Source: Myroides sp. NP-2 (GTDB lineage: Bacteria; Bacteroidota; Bacteroidia; Flavobacteriales; Flavobacteriaceae). From it: a stretch of DNA of 64,000 bases. The stretch is taken from the NCBI RefSeq assembly GCF_014145665.1, contig NZ_JACHTD010000002.1, forward strand, positions 62,001 to 126,000, given 5' to 3'. Position numbers and translations under genes: made by a program. Positions 44,040 through 52,900 of the stretch are shown in pieces (within the stretch, counting starts at the first letter, position 1; each line of letters begins with the position of its first letter). The notes below the pieces were generated by a model that was not told the origin of the DNA, made no database searches, and saw only the letters and a list, made by a program, of their open reading frames with translations.

Positions 44040-46400
44040 TCAATTTGCCCTTGAAGTTTCTTCAAAGTCAATTGTTTTATTTTTTTCGCCATGTTTTGAT
44101 TTACCAAAATTATAGGTTGCTGAAAAAGATAGATTTCTAGCATCGTAATAGTTATTAAATTGCTGGTGATTTGTATCAAATTTCTTTTCTCCTTTTGCTC
44201 TGAGTTGTTGAAACAAATCGTTAACCACAATATTAAAAGAGAGCTTTTGGTCAAAAAAAAGAAATTTAAACCCTATATCAAAAGAGGCCATATTTCGCAA
44301 CGAACTATTCCCTTTTTTGGAAGGAAGTCTTTGCCAATAATTGACCAAGAGAAAACTATGTTCTGGATTTAACGTTAGGGTATTATTGATATAGTAACTT
44401 GTAAACAATCCTGATTCTCCTATAATATCTTCCATTTTAGGCTGAGCTTTGACATAGGCCATATTGAAAGAAATACTATTTTCTAAAAAAGAAAGCAATG
44501 ACCTTGTGTACATAACATTTACCCCTAAATTATTTTGGTTGTAATAATTGTAATAGGAAGATACTTCCACATCATTTTCGAAATTAGAAATTTGCCCAAA
44601 CTCATTGTGCAACTCCTGATAATACAGGTCTATAGACAAATAATTATGGAATAAATAACCTAACTCAAAATTGTAATTGTATGAAGGAGATAATAAAGGA
44701 TTTCCTTCTGAATAGGAATAAGGATTACTATACCATCGAAAAGGATCTACTTCTCTAAAACTTGGTCTATTAATTCGTTTATTATAAGACATATAAAAAA
44801 CATGAAAGTCATTCAATGTATGCGTTACATATACAGATGGGAAAAAATTGTCGTATTTAGTCTTTTTACTTTCATCTACTGTCTTAGAAATACCTTGTGT
44901 ATTCGTATACTCGTATCGTAAGCCAAGTTTCAATTGCCAAGTCTTGAAAAATATCTTACTAAAATCGAAATACCCTGCGTAAATATTCTCTTTGTAGTTA
45001 AATAATGCGGATTTAGTGGGATCAATCCAATATCCACGATCAGTCCAATTGAAATAGCCTACATCAGAATTATTGCGCATAGTCACATATTTTAGACCGA
45101 ATGAAAGATTACTCCATGTACTATTCAACACAAAGTCAGCAGTAGTGGATAAAATGCCATATCCAACAGTTGAACTTGTTTTTACTCTATCTGCAAGCAA
45201 AGGATTTAATACGTCAATAGTTGTAAAATCAACAATTGAATTAGCAGAGGTATCAAAATAATTCAATCCAATATCTACTTGATCCCCTCTATTCGAAAGT
45301 TTACTTTGAGCATAAAGGTTAAGCGTATGTACTGGTGTCTTAATATTATGTGTAGCTGCTGTCGACAAATCTTTATACAATGTATTCTGATCATAAAAGC
45401 TAGCGCTATTATGTACATCTTTATCATCATCTGCGGTTCCATAATTATAAATAAGACCTAATTTTGTGTTTTTAGACCACGCATAATTAAACCTGGTTTC
45501 AACTCCCATTCCTTTATAAAAGTCGTGTCGATTTTCTTTTGAGACTAAAGATTTCTTTTGCCATATTTCATAATTTTCTAAGGCTTTAAGAGATGTATAA
45601 TAGTGTCTTAAAACTACAGAAGAAGATAATTTACTCGAACTGTAATTTAAACTAATGTTATTGGACAAACTAGTATAAGTCGCTTGTTTTACTGTACTTG
45701 TTAAACTACCATTCCATCCTAAATTTTCATTTTTATTTAATACAATGTTAATTAATCCACTATTACCCTGTGCATCAAACTTAGACGGTGGTGAGGTAAG
45801 GACTTCTATCCGAGCAATATTCTCAGAACGTATATTACTTAAATATGAAGTAAGTTCACTCCCTGATAAATACACAATTTTATCATCAATCAATATTCCA
45901 ACCCTATTCTTGCCTACAATCGCAATTTCTCCTTGCCCATTCACAGAGACTAAAGGAGTCAATGCTAGTGTTTCTAATGCACTAAATCCTGTAGCAGATG
46001 TCGATTGAGAAACATTAAAAATAATTCGATCCGTTTTTCTCTCAAACATTTTCTTTCTTGATGTAATGGAAATCTCATCGAGATTTATATTTTCATTTAG
46101 GATGAACTCCCCCAAATCCAAATCATGAGTGACAATAATTTTTTTTGTGATAACATCTGAATTTAACCACGAAACAGTTAGTCTATACTCCCCCACTTTA
46201 TGATTCAAAATAAAATCACCCAAACTATCCGTATATGCAGCAGCGACGGGTATACTATCATGTTCAAATAGAACAGCAGTAGCAAAAATTATAGGATTGC
46301 CATATTCATTGCGAACTTTTCCTTTCACATTAATTTCTTGCCCTATAAGTATCTGGTTATAGCAAAATACCAAAAAACAGAAAATCACATTTTTTTTCAT
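44040..46400 (-). CDS. TonB-dependent-receptor-like outer-membrane beta-barrel protein
   Basis: A 786-residue protein with a signal peptide ending near LIGQ. Residues about 22-100 form a carboxypeptidase-regulatory-like beta sandwich (INVKGKVRNEYGNPIIFATA); about 110-210 are a plug-like domain (SALETLALTPLVSVNGQGEI, IARIEVLTSPPSKFDAQGNS); the rest is a large barrel of the OMP_b-brl_3 type, ending KSKHGEKNKTIDFEETSRAN. It opens the RiPP block and is 82 bases before the precursor. It may carry the modified peptide, or a peptide-bound ligand, across the outer membrane; this is inference. Minus-strand -7 box TAATTTTG lies at 46431-46438. Confidence 0.82.
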   Translation of the reverse strand: MKKNVIFCFLVFCYNQILIGQEINVKGKVRNEYGNPIIFATAVLFEHDSIPVAAAYTDSLGDFILNHKVGEYRLTVSWLNSDVITKKIIVTHDLDLGEFILNENINLDEISITSRKKMFERKTDRIIFNVSQSTSATGFSALETLALTPLVSVNGQGEIAIVGKNRVGILIDDKIVYLSGSELTSYLSNIRSENIARIEVLTSPPSKFDAQGNSGLINIVLNKNENLGWNGSLTSTVKQATYTSLSNNISLNYSSSKLSSSVVLRHYYTSLKALENYEIWQKKSLVSKENRHDFYKGMGVETRFNYAWSKNTKLGLIYNYGTADDDKDVHNSASFYDQNTLYKDLSTAATHNIKTPVHTLNLYAQSKLSNRGDQVDIGLNYFDTSANSIVDFTTIDVLNPLLADRVKTSSTVGYGILSTTADFVLNSTWSNLSFGLKYVTMRNNSDVGYFNWTDRGYWIDPTKSALFNYKENIYAGYFDFSKIFFKTWQLKLGLRYEYTNTQGISKTVDESKKTKYDNFFPSVYVTHTLNDFHVFYMSYNKRINRPSFREVDPFRWYSNPYSYSEGNPLLSPSYNYNFELGYLFHNYLSIDLYYQELHNEFGQISNFENDVEVSSYYNYYNQNNLGVNVMYTRSLLSFLENSISFNMAYVKAQPKMEDIIGESGLFTSYYINNTLTLNPEHSFLLVNYWQRLPSKKGNSSLRNMASFDIGFKFLFFDQKLSFNIVVNDLFQQLRAKGEKKFDTNHQQFNNYYDARNLSFSATYNFGKSKHGEKNKTIDFEETSRAN

Positions 46401-46430
46401 AAACGGGACATTATATCAACCAATAATTAT

Positions 46431-46438
46431 CAAAATTA
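46431..46438 (-). promoter_or_regulatory. Promoter -7 box for the RiPP block
   Basis: The minus strand reads TAATTTTG (TAnnTTTG), 31 bases before the barrel gene ATG at 46400. The nearest TTG-type elements are badly spaced. Confidence 0.4.
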
Positions 46439-46576
46439 CATATTAAAACCAATTATTATTAATTTATTTCATTAAAATTTCAATTATTTTACGACATTAT
46501 TAACAAAAATGAAATTAAACGACATTTTATTTTATACCGTTTTCTTTCTACTACTCCTTTTATCTTAAATAACCCA

Positions 46577-46739
46577 CAAAAAAAAACAGCAATAAACCCA
46601 AGTCTATTGCTGTTTTTTTTTATATCATCGAAGGTAATTCCCTCAACGTTAAAAGATCCTTACGAACACCCACAGTTTCCACTCCCGCAAGAGCCTCCAC
46701 CCTTTTTATTGCTCTTTTTACCCCAGGCTTTCTTGATGA
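46577..46739. repeat. Right 163-bp direct repeat flanking the RiPP gene block
   Basis: Partner of 39146-39307. Here the repeat is continuous with the intact feoB-associated gene, so this side is the native end. Divergence begins at 46740 (GAAGAACCC against GACTTTTTAC on the left). Confidence 0.95.
46578..46620. terminator. Bidirectional terminator of the feo operon, right repeat copy
   Basis: Same hairpin as at 39147-39189: A-run, ACAGCAATA and TATTGCTGT arms, T-run. It lies 40 bases after the stop of the feoB-associated gene on the minus strand. Confidence 0.85.
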
Positions 46740-46794
46740 AGAACCCAATAGCAAAAAGCAATAAGCCGTATACGATAATCTCTTGATAATCCAT
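46660..46794 (-). CDS. FeoB-associated Cys-rich membrane protein
   Basis: A 44-residue protein: MDYQEIIVYGLLLFAIGFF is a single membrane helix, followed by a basic stretch KKAWGKKSNKKGGG and a tail with three Cys (SCGSGNCGCS). Small Cys-rich proteins of this build follow feoB in many Bacteroidota and are thought to assist ferrous iron transport. It starts 7 bases after the feoB stop, in the same operon. The last 25 codons are duplicated at 39228-39307. Confidence 0.85.
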   Translation of the reverse strand: MDYQEIIVYGLLLFAIGFFIKKAWGKKSNKKGGGSCGSGNCGCS

Positions 46795-46801
46795 TTCTTC
46801 T

Positions 46802-48910
46802 TTATTTTAAAAGTTGATAGGCTATAAACGCTGCCACATAAGCGAAAACCGTCATAAAAACCAATTGGTAAATTGTCCATTTCCACGATTTTGTTTCCCT
46901 GCGTACAATAGCCACGGTAGCAGTACACTGCATGGCAAACGCATAGAAGAACATCAAAGACACCCCACTAGCTAAGGTAAATACTTTTTCACCTGTATCT
47001 GGCCATACCTCAGCAGCCATTTTTTGTTTAATACGCCCATCTTCATCGTTTTCGTCTCCAGATCCTACATTGTAGATTGTTCCTAAAACTCCGACAAAAA
47101 TCTCACGCCCTACGAAAGACGACAATACAGCAATACCAACTTTCCAATCGTATCCTAAGGGTTTAATTACCGGTTCTATTGATTTACCTAAGATGCCGAT
47201 ATACGAGTTCTCCAAGCGGTAACTCGCTACATATTCACTCATTTCTTCTTCAGAAACGTTTTGATTTTGATGAGCTTGAGCCATGTGCTCCTCTGCATTT
47301 TCAAACTTATCGCCTGGACCATGTGCACCTAAAAACCAAATTATAATCGATAAAACAAAAATGATCTTACCCGCTCCCACAACGAAGGCTTTGGTCTTTT
47401 CATACATATTTGCCACCACATTTTTGATAATTGGCGTGCGATAATTTGGCATTTCAATAACGAAATACGATTTGCGCTCGCTTTTAATGTATTTACTCAA
47501 CGCCCAAGAAGAAGCTAGAGCAGCTAAGAATCCAATGAAGTAAAACAACGTTAGCGTCAATCCTTGTAGGCTCAAAAACCCAAATAGACGCGTTTCTGGA
47601 ATCACTAAAGCAATGATGATAATATAGACGGGGATACGAGCAGAGCAGGTCGTAAATGGCGTTACTAAGATCGTAATCAATCGCTCTTTGGGATTCTCAA
47701 TATTACGTGCAGACATAATTGCGGGAATTGCACAGGCATTTCCAGAAATTAATGGCACTACCGATTTTCCACTCAACCCAAACGGACGCATCAGCTTGTC
47801 CATCAAGAAGACCACACGACTCATATAGCCCGTTTCTTCCAAAATTGAAATGAACATAAACAAGATAGCAATTTGGGGAATAAAGGGCATCACCCCTCCA
47901 ATACCCGGTACAATACCATCAGCAATCAGGTCGGTTAATTTACCTGGTTCCATCACTTCGTGTACCCAAGAACCTAGATTAGAGAATTGTTCGTCAATCC
48001 AATCCATGGGAATACTCGACCACTCAAAAATCGCTTGAAACACAAGCATCATAATACCGAAGAAAATCAAATACCCATAAACCTTATGAGTTAAAATACG
48101 ATCTACTTTAGTGCGAATATCCGAAGCCTTATTGAGATCACGCTTATACGTTTCTTTTAATGTATCATTAATAAACTGATAGCGTTTAATGGTTTTCTTA
48201 TGTTGTAATTTCTTGATTTCACTGTCTGAAAGGTGAATTCCTTTTTCTTCGATGTCTTTCTTTCCAATATTGCCAATGACAATATCTTGAGAGTAGATCA
48301 TCCACAATTTGAAAACAGAAAGTGTAGAAAAAGTCAAAGCCAACTGACCGAAGAAGGTTGGATCTACTGCTGTAGCGTTTAAACAAGGCTCAATCGAATA
48401 ATGCTGATAACCTAAAATTGCTTGTTTTAAGTCTTGAATACCCATTTTTTTCTTGGCACTCATCAACACAATCTTGGTATTTAGCTTTTTTTCTAACGCA
48501 GCCACTTGAATGCTAATTCCTTTTTCTTCCATGTGATCCGCCATATTTATGACTAAAATCGTAGGAAAGCCAAGCTCTTTAACTTGGGTGAACAACAATA
48601 AGTTTCGCTTTAAGTTTTCAATTTCTGCCACAACTACGGCTACATCAGGATAGTCTTCATTGGTTTGGTCAAACAACAAATCCAAGACAATGCGCTCATC
48701 TTCTGAACTGGCGTTGATGCTATACGTTCCAGGCAGGTCAATAATCGTAGCACTTACCTCTTCGTCTAATTTGGTCGTTCCCGACTTCTTATCCACAGTA
48801 ATACCAGGATAATTACCAATCTTGTGATTTAAGCCCGTTAAGGCGTTGAATACAGAGGTCTTCCCTACATTAGGATTACCTATTAGGGCAACTTTTATAT
48901 CTTTTTTCAT
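46802..48910 (-). CDS. feoB: Ferrous iron transporter B
   Basis: A 702-residue inner-membrane Fe(II) transporter. N-terminal G protein: GNPNVGKTSVFNALTGLNHK (G1), DLPGTYSIN (G3), NMAD (G4), and SAKK (G5). Two Gate-type membrane regions follow, including FGLSGKSVVPLISGNACAIP, NPKERLITILVTPFTTCSARIPVY and FVGREIFVGVLGTIYNVG. Full length and intact; 17 bases after feoA. Confidence 0.96.
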   Translation of the reverse strand: MKKDIKVALIGNPNVGKTSVFNALTGLNHKIGNYPGITVDKKSGTTKLDEEVSATIIDLPGTYSINASSEDERIVLDLLFDQTNEDYPDVAVVVAEIENLKRNLLLFTQVKELGFPTILVINMADHMEEKGISIQVAALEKKLNTKIVLMSAKKKMGIQDLKQAILGYQHYSIEPCLNATAVDPTFFGQLALTFSTLSVFKLWMIYSQDIVIGNIGKKDIEEKGIHLSDSEIKKLQHKKTIKRYQFINDTLKETYKRDLNKASDIRTKVDRILTHKVYGYLIFFGIMMLVFQAIFEWSSIPMDWIDEQFSNLGSWVHEVMEPGKLTDLIADGIVPGIGGVMPFIPQIAILFMFISILEETGYMSRVVFLMDKLMRPFGLSGKSVVPLISGNACAIPAIMSARNIENPKERLITILVTPFTTCSARIPVYIIIIALVIPETRLFGFLSLQGLTLTLFYFIGFLAALASSWALSKYIKSERKSYFVIEMPNYRTPIIKNVVANMYEKTKAFVVGAGKIIFVLSIIIWFLGAHGPGDKFENAEEHMAQAHQNQNVSEEEMSEYVASYRLENSYIGILGKSIEPVIKPLGYDWKVGIAVLSSFVGREIFVGVLGTIYNVGSGDENDEDGRIKQKMAAEVWPDTGEKVFTLASGVSLMFFYAFAMQCTATVAIVRRETKSWKWTIYQLVFMTVFAYVAAFIAYQLLK

Positions 48911-48927
48911 TTGTATTTCTGCTATTC

Positions 48928-49167
48928 TTACTTCAAATTCCCCTCCAAGCTAACCACAATTTCTCGTGCTAATTCTTTGCGAATCGATAAATGCGTATCG
49001 TTAATGCAAAAATAAATGGGGTCTCCCAATGGAGCCACTTCTAATAGTTCAACAGGATTACCAGGTAGGCATCCCATTTCTAATAGCTTTAGAGGCACTT
49101 TATGAAGGTCAAAGTCAGCAATTACGCCCTTTTCGTTTCTTTTTAATAAGTCTAACGTTGTATTCAC
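48928..49167 (-). CDS. feoA: Ferrous iron transport protein A
   Basis: A 79-residue SH3-like cytosolic partner of FeoB. The core LKLLEMGCLPGNPVELLEVAPLGDPIYFCINDTHLSIRKELAREI is typical. The start is a GTG at 49167 (VNTTLDLLKRNEKG); the frame is open further upstream but that part covers the -7 box TATTTTTG (minus strand, 49192-49199). First gene of feoA-feoB-small Cys protein. Confidence 0.88.
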   Translation of the reverse strand: MNTTLDLLKRNEKGVIADFDLHKVPLKLLEMGCLPGNPVELLEVAPLGDPIYFCINDTHLSIRKELAREIVVSLEGNLK

Positions 49168-49191
49168 CTTATTTAGATTTAATTCACATTG

Positions 49192-49199
49192 CAAAAATA
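49192..49199 (-). promoter_or_regulatory. Promoter -7 box for the feo operon
   Basis: The minus strand reads TATTTTTG (TAnnTTTG), 24 bases before the GTG start. No Fur-like palindrome was evident by eye. Confidence 0.45.
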
Positions 49200-49310
49200 A
49201 ACAATAATAAATCAAGTTAAACACAATTTTATTTTTTCTTAGTCTAAATACTACTCGTTCAACGCACTAATTCGCAAGTACAACATAAAAGTGTGGCTGG
49301 AATAAAATAA

Positions 49311-49338
49311 AAAAGACAAGCTATTAGGCCTGTCTTTC
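49311..49338 (-). terminator. Terminator of the SCO-family gene
   Basis: On the minus strand AAAGACAGGC and GCTTGTCTTT arms (one G-T pair) with a short loop, followed by six T; 17 bases after the stop. Confidence 0.8.
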
Positions 49339-49355
49339 TATTGGTATGTTTCTAG

Positions 49356-50066
49356 TTATTTTTTCGTTTCTTTTTCGTGTTGATACAACCATTGAATATC
49401 TTCCCAAAGCTCCTCCATATTCTTGTTTTCTGGGTCTTTGGTATCTAAATTCGTACCATCGTAAAATCCTCTAATTCGCCCTTCACTATCCACTAAGACG
49501 AAATTTTCCGTGTGTACCATATCATACATTTCCTCTGGCGAACCTGTTTTTACAGCTAAATACGAATTTCTGGCCATATAATAAATCTCACGCTTATCAC
49601 CAGTAACTAAGTTCCAAATGGCATCATCAACCCCGCGTTTCAACGCATATTCTTTGAGCACAGGTACACTGTCTATTTCGGGCGTTACAGTATGAGACAA
49701 TAGCTTTACCCCAGGAAGCGTTTTGATCTTCGCTTGCAACCACTCCATATTATCTCCCATGATGGGACAGATGGTCGGACAAGTAGTGAAGAAAAAATCA
49801 GCAACATAAATATGTCCTTCGTAATCTTTGTTGGTAATGGTATCACCATTTTGATTGATAAAGGAAAAGGCTGCAATACGGTGCTTTTGTTTATTTGCTT
49901 CATGCTGAATTAAACTATCCACCATCTCGGGATTCACCATTGAAGGTGTATAAACAGGTAGGCTTTTTCTGTACTTTAACGCATTGTAAAACATAGCCAT
50001 GATTACACAGCACATCAAAAAGAAAAATAGAAAGAAATATCTATAGCGTTTAAAAAATTGAAACAT
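49356..50066 (-). CDS. SCO1/SenC-family copper chaperone/thiol protein
   Basis: A 236-residue protein anchored by an N-terminal helix (RYFFLFFFLMCCVIMAMFY). The thioredoxin-like domain has the copper-binding CxxxC in FFFTTCPTICPIMGDN and the distant His in VHTENFVLVDSEGRI. Family members deliver copper to cytochrome c oxidase CuA or act in periplasmic redox control. No oxidase genes adjoin. It is monocistronic. Confidence 0.88.
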   Translation of the reverse strand: MFQFFKRYRYFFLFFFLMCCVIMAMFYNALKYRKSLPVYTPSMVNPEMVDSLIQHEANKQKHRIAAFSFINQNGDTITNKDYEGHIYVADFFFTTCPTICPIMGDNMEWLQAKIKTLPGVKLLSHTVTPEIDSVPVLKEYALKRGVDDAIWNLVTGDKREIYYMARNSYLAVKTGSPEEMYDMVHTENFVLVDSEGRIRGFYDGTNLDTKDPENKNMEELWEDIQWLYQHEKETKK

Positions 50067-50273
50067 GATGATTTGAGTTTCCTACAAACTTACAAATTCC
50101 AACCTATAAATACGTTAAAGCTAGCTTAAAACAACTAGGTTTTACGGATGAGTCCCTTGTAGTTCTATGCCGTTATCCTGCTTTGAATTTTAATAAATCA
50201 AACCAAAAAACAAGTTTTACTCCTAAAAATTCAATTTAAAGGTTGAAATGAAAATTACTCAAAAGATATTTTC

Positions 50274-50281
50274 TATTTTTG
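50274..50281 (+). promoter_or_regulatory. Promoter -7 box for the M13 peptidase gene
   Basis: TATTTTTG fits TAnnTTTG, 34 bases before the ATG at 50316. Confidence 0.4.
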
Positions 50282-50315
50282 TTTAAACTAGAATTAAAGT
50301 AAAATCTGAAATAAA

Positions 50316-52382
50316 ATGAAAAAAAGAGTATTATTAACCTCTGGTCTAGCTCTAGCTTCATTAGTTGCTTGTAAAGACGGCAAAAAAGCTGAAGAAGTTG
50401 CAGATCAAGAGAATCATGGGATTAACTTAGAATACATGGACCTAAGTGTAAATCCTGGGGATGACTTTTTCCGTTTTGTAAACGGTACTTGGTATGATAA
50501 CACTGAGATTCCCAATGATAGAACGCGTTGGGGAAGTTTTGATGAGTTAAGACAAAATACAGATAAAGATGCCTTAGCCATTTTAAAAGAAGCAGCTGAT
50601 GCACATAATCTAGATGCTAAATCAGACCAAGCCAAAGCAGTTGCTCTATTTGAGTCCTATTTAGATAATGATACGCGTACTAGTGTAGGTGTAACACCTT
50701 TAAAACCGTACTTGGATCAAATCAACGCGATTCAAACTCCTGCAGATGTCACTAAATTAATCAATGATTTAGCAGACGAGGGTGGATTGGGATTCTATTC
50801 TTCTTATGTATATGCTGACGCTAAAAACTCAAATGAGAACACCGTGTATTTGAGCACTGGATCATTGGGATTACCTGATCGCGATTACTATATCTTGCAA
50901 GATGCTGATATGAAAGAAAAACGCGAGCAATATGTAGCACACGTGGCGCGTATGTTAGAAATGGCAGGTGAGTCAAAAGAAGAAGCTACTGCGGATTCAA
51001 AACGCGTATTAGCGATCGAAACAAAAATGGCAGAACCTCGTTTAACAAGAGTAGAACGCAGAGATAGCCGTTTGACTTACAATCCAATGACGATTGCTGA
51101 ATTACAAAAAACAACTCCAATCGTAGATTGGACCGCTTATTTTGATGCAACAGGATTGAAAAACATCGACAAAGTGGTGGTTTCTCAACCTAAATATATG
51201 AAAGCATTAAATGACATTTTATCAGCAAAAAACATCAATGATGTAAAAGCTTACTTAAAATGGACTTTAGTAAACGGTTATGCTAGTACCTTATCACCAG
51301 AGATGGAAACGGCAAACTGGGAGTTCTATTCTAAAACACTAGAAGGAGCAAAAGAACAAAGACCAGCGGAAGAAAGAGCCCTTGCAATTGTGAACAATAC
51401 TATTGGAGAGGCTTTAGGTCAATTATACGTAGCTAAAAAATTCCCTGCTGAAGCGAAAGCAAAAGCACAGGCGATGATTAAAAACGTATTAACTGCATTT
51501 GGTGAGCGTATCAAAAACTTACCTTGGATGGCTGAAGAAACTAAAAAAGGAGCTTTAGAGAAATTAGCGACTACAACAGTTAAAATCGGTTACCCTGACA
51601 AATGGGAAGATTATTCTAAAATGGAGATCAAATCTCCTGCAGACAAAGGAAACTATTTTGAAAACATGAGAAATGCATCAAAATGGGAAATAGCTAAAAA
51701 CAGAGAAGACTACGGAAAACCAGTAGATAAATCTCGTTGGGGAATGTCACCACAAACGGTAAATGCATACTTCAATCCTCTTTATAACGAAATCGTTTTC
51801 CCTGCTGCAATTTTACAACCTCCTTTCTACGATTATAAAGCAGATGAGGCGATCAACTACGGTGGTATTGGTGCGGTTATCGGACATGAAATCTCTCACA
51901 GTTTTGACGACTCTGGAGCGCGTTATGACAAAAACGGTAACTTAAACAACTGGTGGACAGATGCAGATTTAGAACGCTTTACTGTTTTAGGGAATAAATT
52001 AGCAGATCAATACAGTGCATTAGAGCCACTACCAGGCGTTTTTGTTGATGGTCACTTTACATTAGGAGAAAATATCGGAGATTTAGGTGGAGTTAATGCT
52101 GCCTATGACGGATTAAAAATCTACTTAAAAGAAAATGGTGATCCAGGCCTTATCGACGGTTATACACCAGAACAACGTTTCTTTATTTCTTGGGGTACGA
52201 TCTGGAGAACTAAAGCACGTGATGAAGCAATCAAAAACCAGGTGAAAACTGATCCACATGCTCCAGGCTATTACAGAGCTTTTGTTCCTTTACAAAACGT
52301 TGATGCTTTCTATGAAGCATTCGATATCAAAGAAACAAACAAGCTTTACATCAAACCAGAAGAGCGAGTGAAAATTTGGTAA
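50316..52382 (+). CDS. M13-family metallopeptidase lipoprotein (neprilysin/PepO type)
   Basis: A 688-residue lipoprotein: signal peptide with lipobox LVAC at residues about 18-21. The M13 N-domain starts YMDLSVNPGDDFFRFVNGTW; the catalytic domain has NAYFNPLYNEIVFPAAILQPP, the zinc motif VIGHEISHSFDDSGARYD (HExxH) and the third ligand in GENIGDLGGVNAAYD. It ends ERVKIW, the usual C-terminus with a Trp. Likely periplasmic or surface degradation of peptides. Confidence 0.94.
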   Translation: MKKRVLLTSGLALASLVACKDGKKAEEVADQENHGINLEYMDLSVNPGDDFFRFVNGTWYDNTEIPNDRTRWGSFDELRQNTDKDALAILKEAADAHNLDAKSDQAKAVALFESYLDNDTRTSVGVTPLKPYLDQINAIQTPADVTKLINDLADEGGLGFYSSYVYADAKNSNENTVYLSTGSLGLPDRDYYILQDADMKEKREQYVAHVARMLEMAGESKEEATADSKRVLAIETKMAEPRLTRVERRDSRLTYNPMTIAELQKTTPIVDWTAYFDATGLKNIDKVVVSQPKYMKALNDILSAKNINDVKAYLKWTLVNGYASTLSPEMETANWEFYSKTLEGAKEQRPAEERALAIVNNTIGEALGQLYVAKKFPAEAKAKAQAMIKNVLTAFGERIKNLPWMAEETKKGALEKLATTTVKIGYPDKWEDYSKMEIKSPADKGNYFENMRNASKWEIAKNREDYGKPVDKSRWGMSPQTVNAYFNPLYNEIVFPAAILQPPFYDYKADEAINYGGIGAVIGHEISHSFDDSGARYDKNGNLNNWWTDADLERFTVLGNKLADQYSALEPLPGVFVDGHFTLGENIGDLGGVNAAYDGLKIYLKENGDPGLIDGYTPEQRFFISWGTIWRTKARDEAIKNQVKTDPHAPGYYRAFVPLQNVDAFYEAFDIKETNKLYIKPEERVKIW

Positions 52383-52420
52383 AATAAATAAAAGGCTGTC
52401 TAAAAGCCTCAAAAAAATCA

Positions 52421-52451
52421 AACCCCGTCTAAAAATAGGCGGGGTTTTTTT
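52421..52451 (+). terminator. Terminator after the M13 peptidase gene
   Basis: AACCCCGTCTA and TAGGCGGGGTT arms (one mismatch) with an A-rich loop and seven T. Confidence 0.85.
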
Positions 52452-52900
52452 ATGGTATACGCTGAACGTTACACGACTCAAGCATTATATACTTTCGCTT
52501 ACTCTGGTTTTTGTAAATCCGCTAAAAACAGCTATTTTACTTTTAACCTTTCTCCTAGGGGTTATCCTTCCCTTGCCTCTAGGATTAGTCTAGTGTGCAT
52601 CCATGCTGAGTCTATTAAAAATGTGGTTTTTCATGGACTTACTATGGACTCACCACGGACTCACTATGGACTCAGCCCGAAGAGGAGCTGTCTCGTCCTA
52701 CTATAGCTATACAGCTATTGTTTAGAATCCTGTTATCTTATAATCCAAAAATAAACAGCAATCACCCAGGTACGTGAGGTATTTATTCGAACCTAAAGTA
52801 TTGATTTTATCCAACATTAAACACATAGTAGGACAATACTATCCTAATTGCTATAGATTAAAAATCAACTTTAATCGCTAAAATTCGCTTTACTTTTAAC
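52452..52900. other. Convergent intergenic region with short GGACTCAC repeats
   Basis: About 450 bases with no supported gene. An 84-codon plus frame at 52452-52706 starts inside the terminator and has no protein-like pattern. Four drifting copies of a 12-13-base unit ending GGACTTAC/GGACTCAC lie at about 52632-52678. Confidence 0.5.

Noticed and set aside
44003..44254. 83-codon minus ORF over the barrel gene end
   Set aside because: Out-of-frame shadow of the barrel gene; no coupling or motif.
39146..46739. Insertion-sequence or transposon explanation for the direct repeats
   Set aside because: No transposase, no terminal inverted repeats, and 162 bp is far too long for a target-site duplication.
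46620..46928. 102-codon minus ORF across the feoB end
   Set aside because: Frame-shifted reading of feoB plus the Cys-rich gene; both real genes are intact in other frames.
52452..52706. 84-codon plus ORF after the M13 peptidase
   Set aside because: Starts in the terminator and runs through a short tandem repeat; not protein-like.
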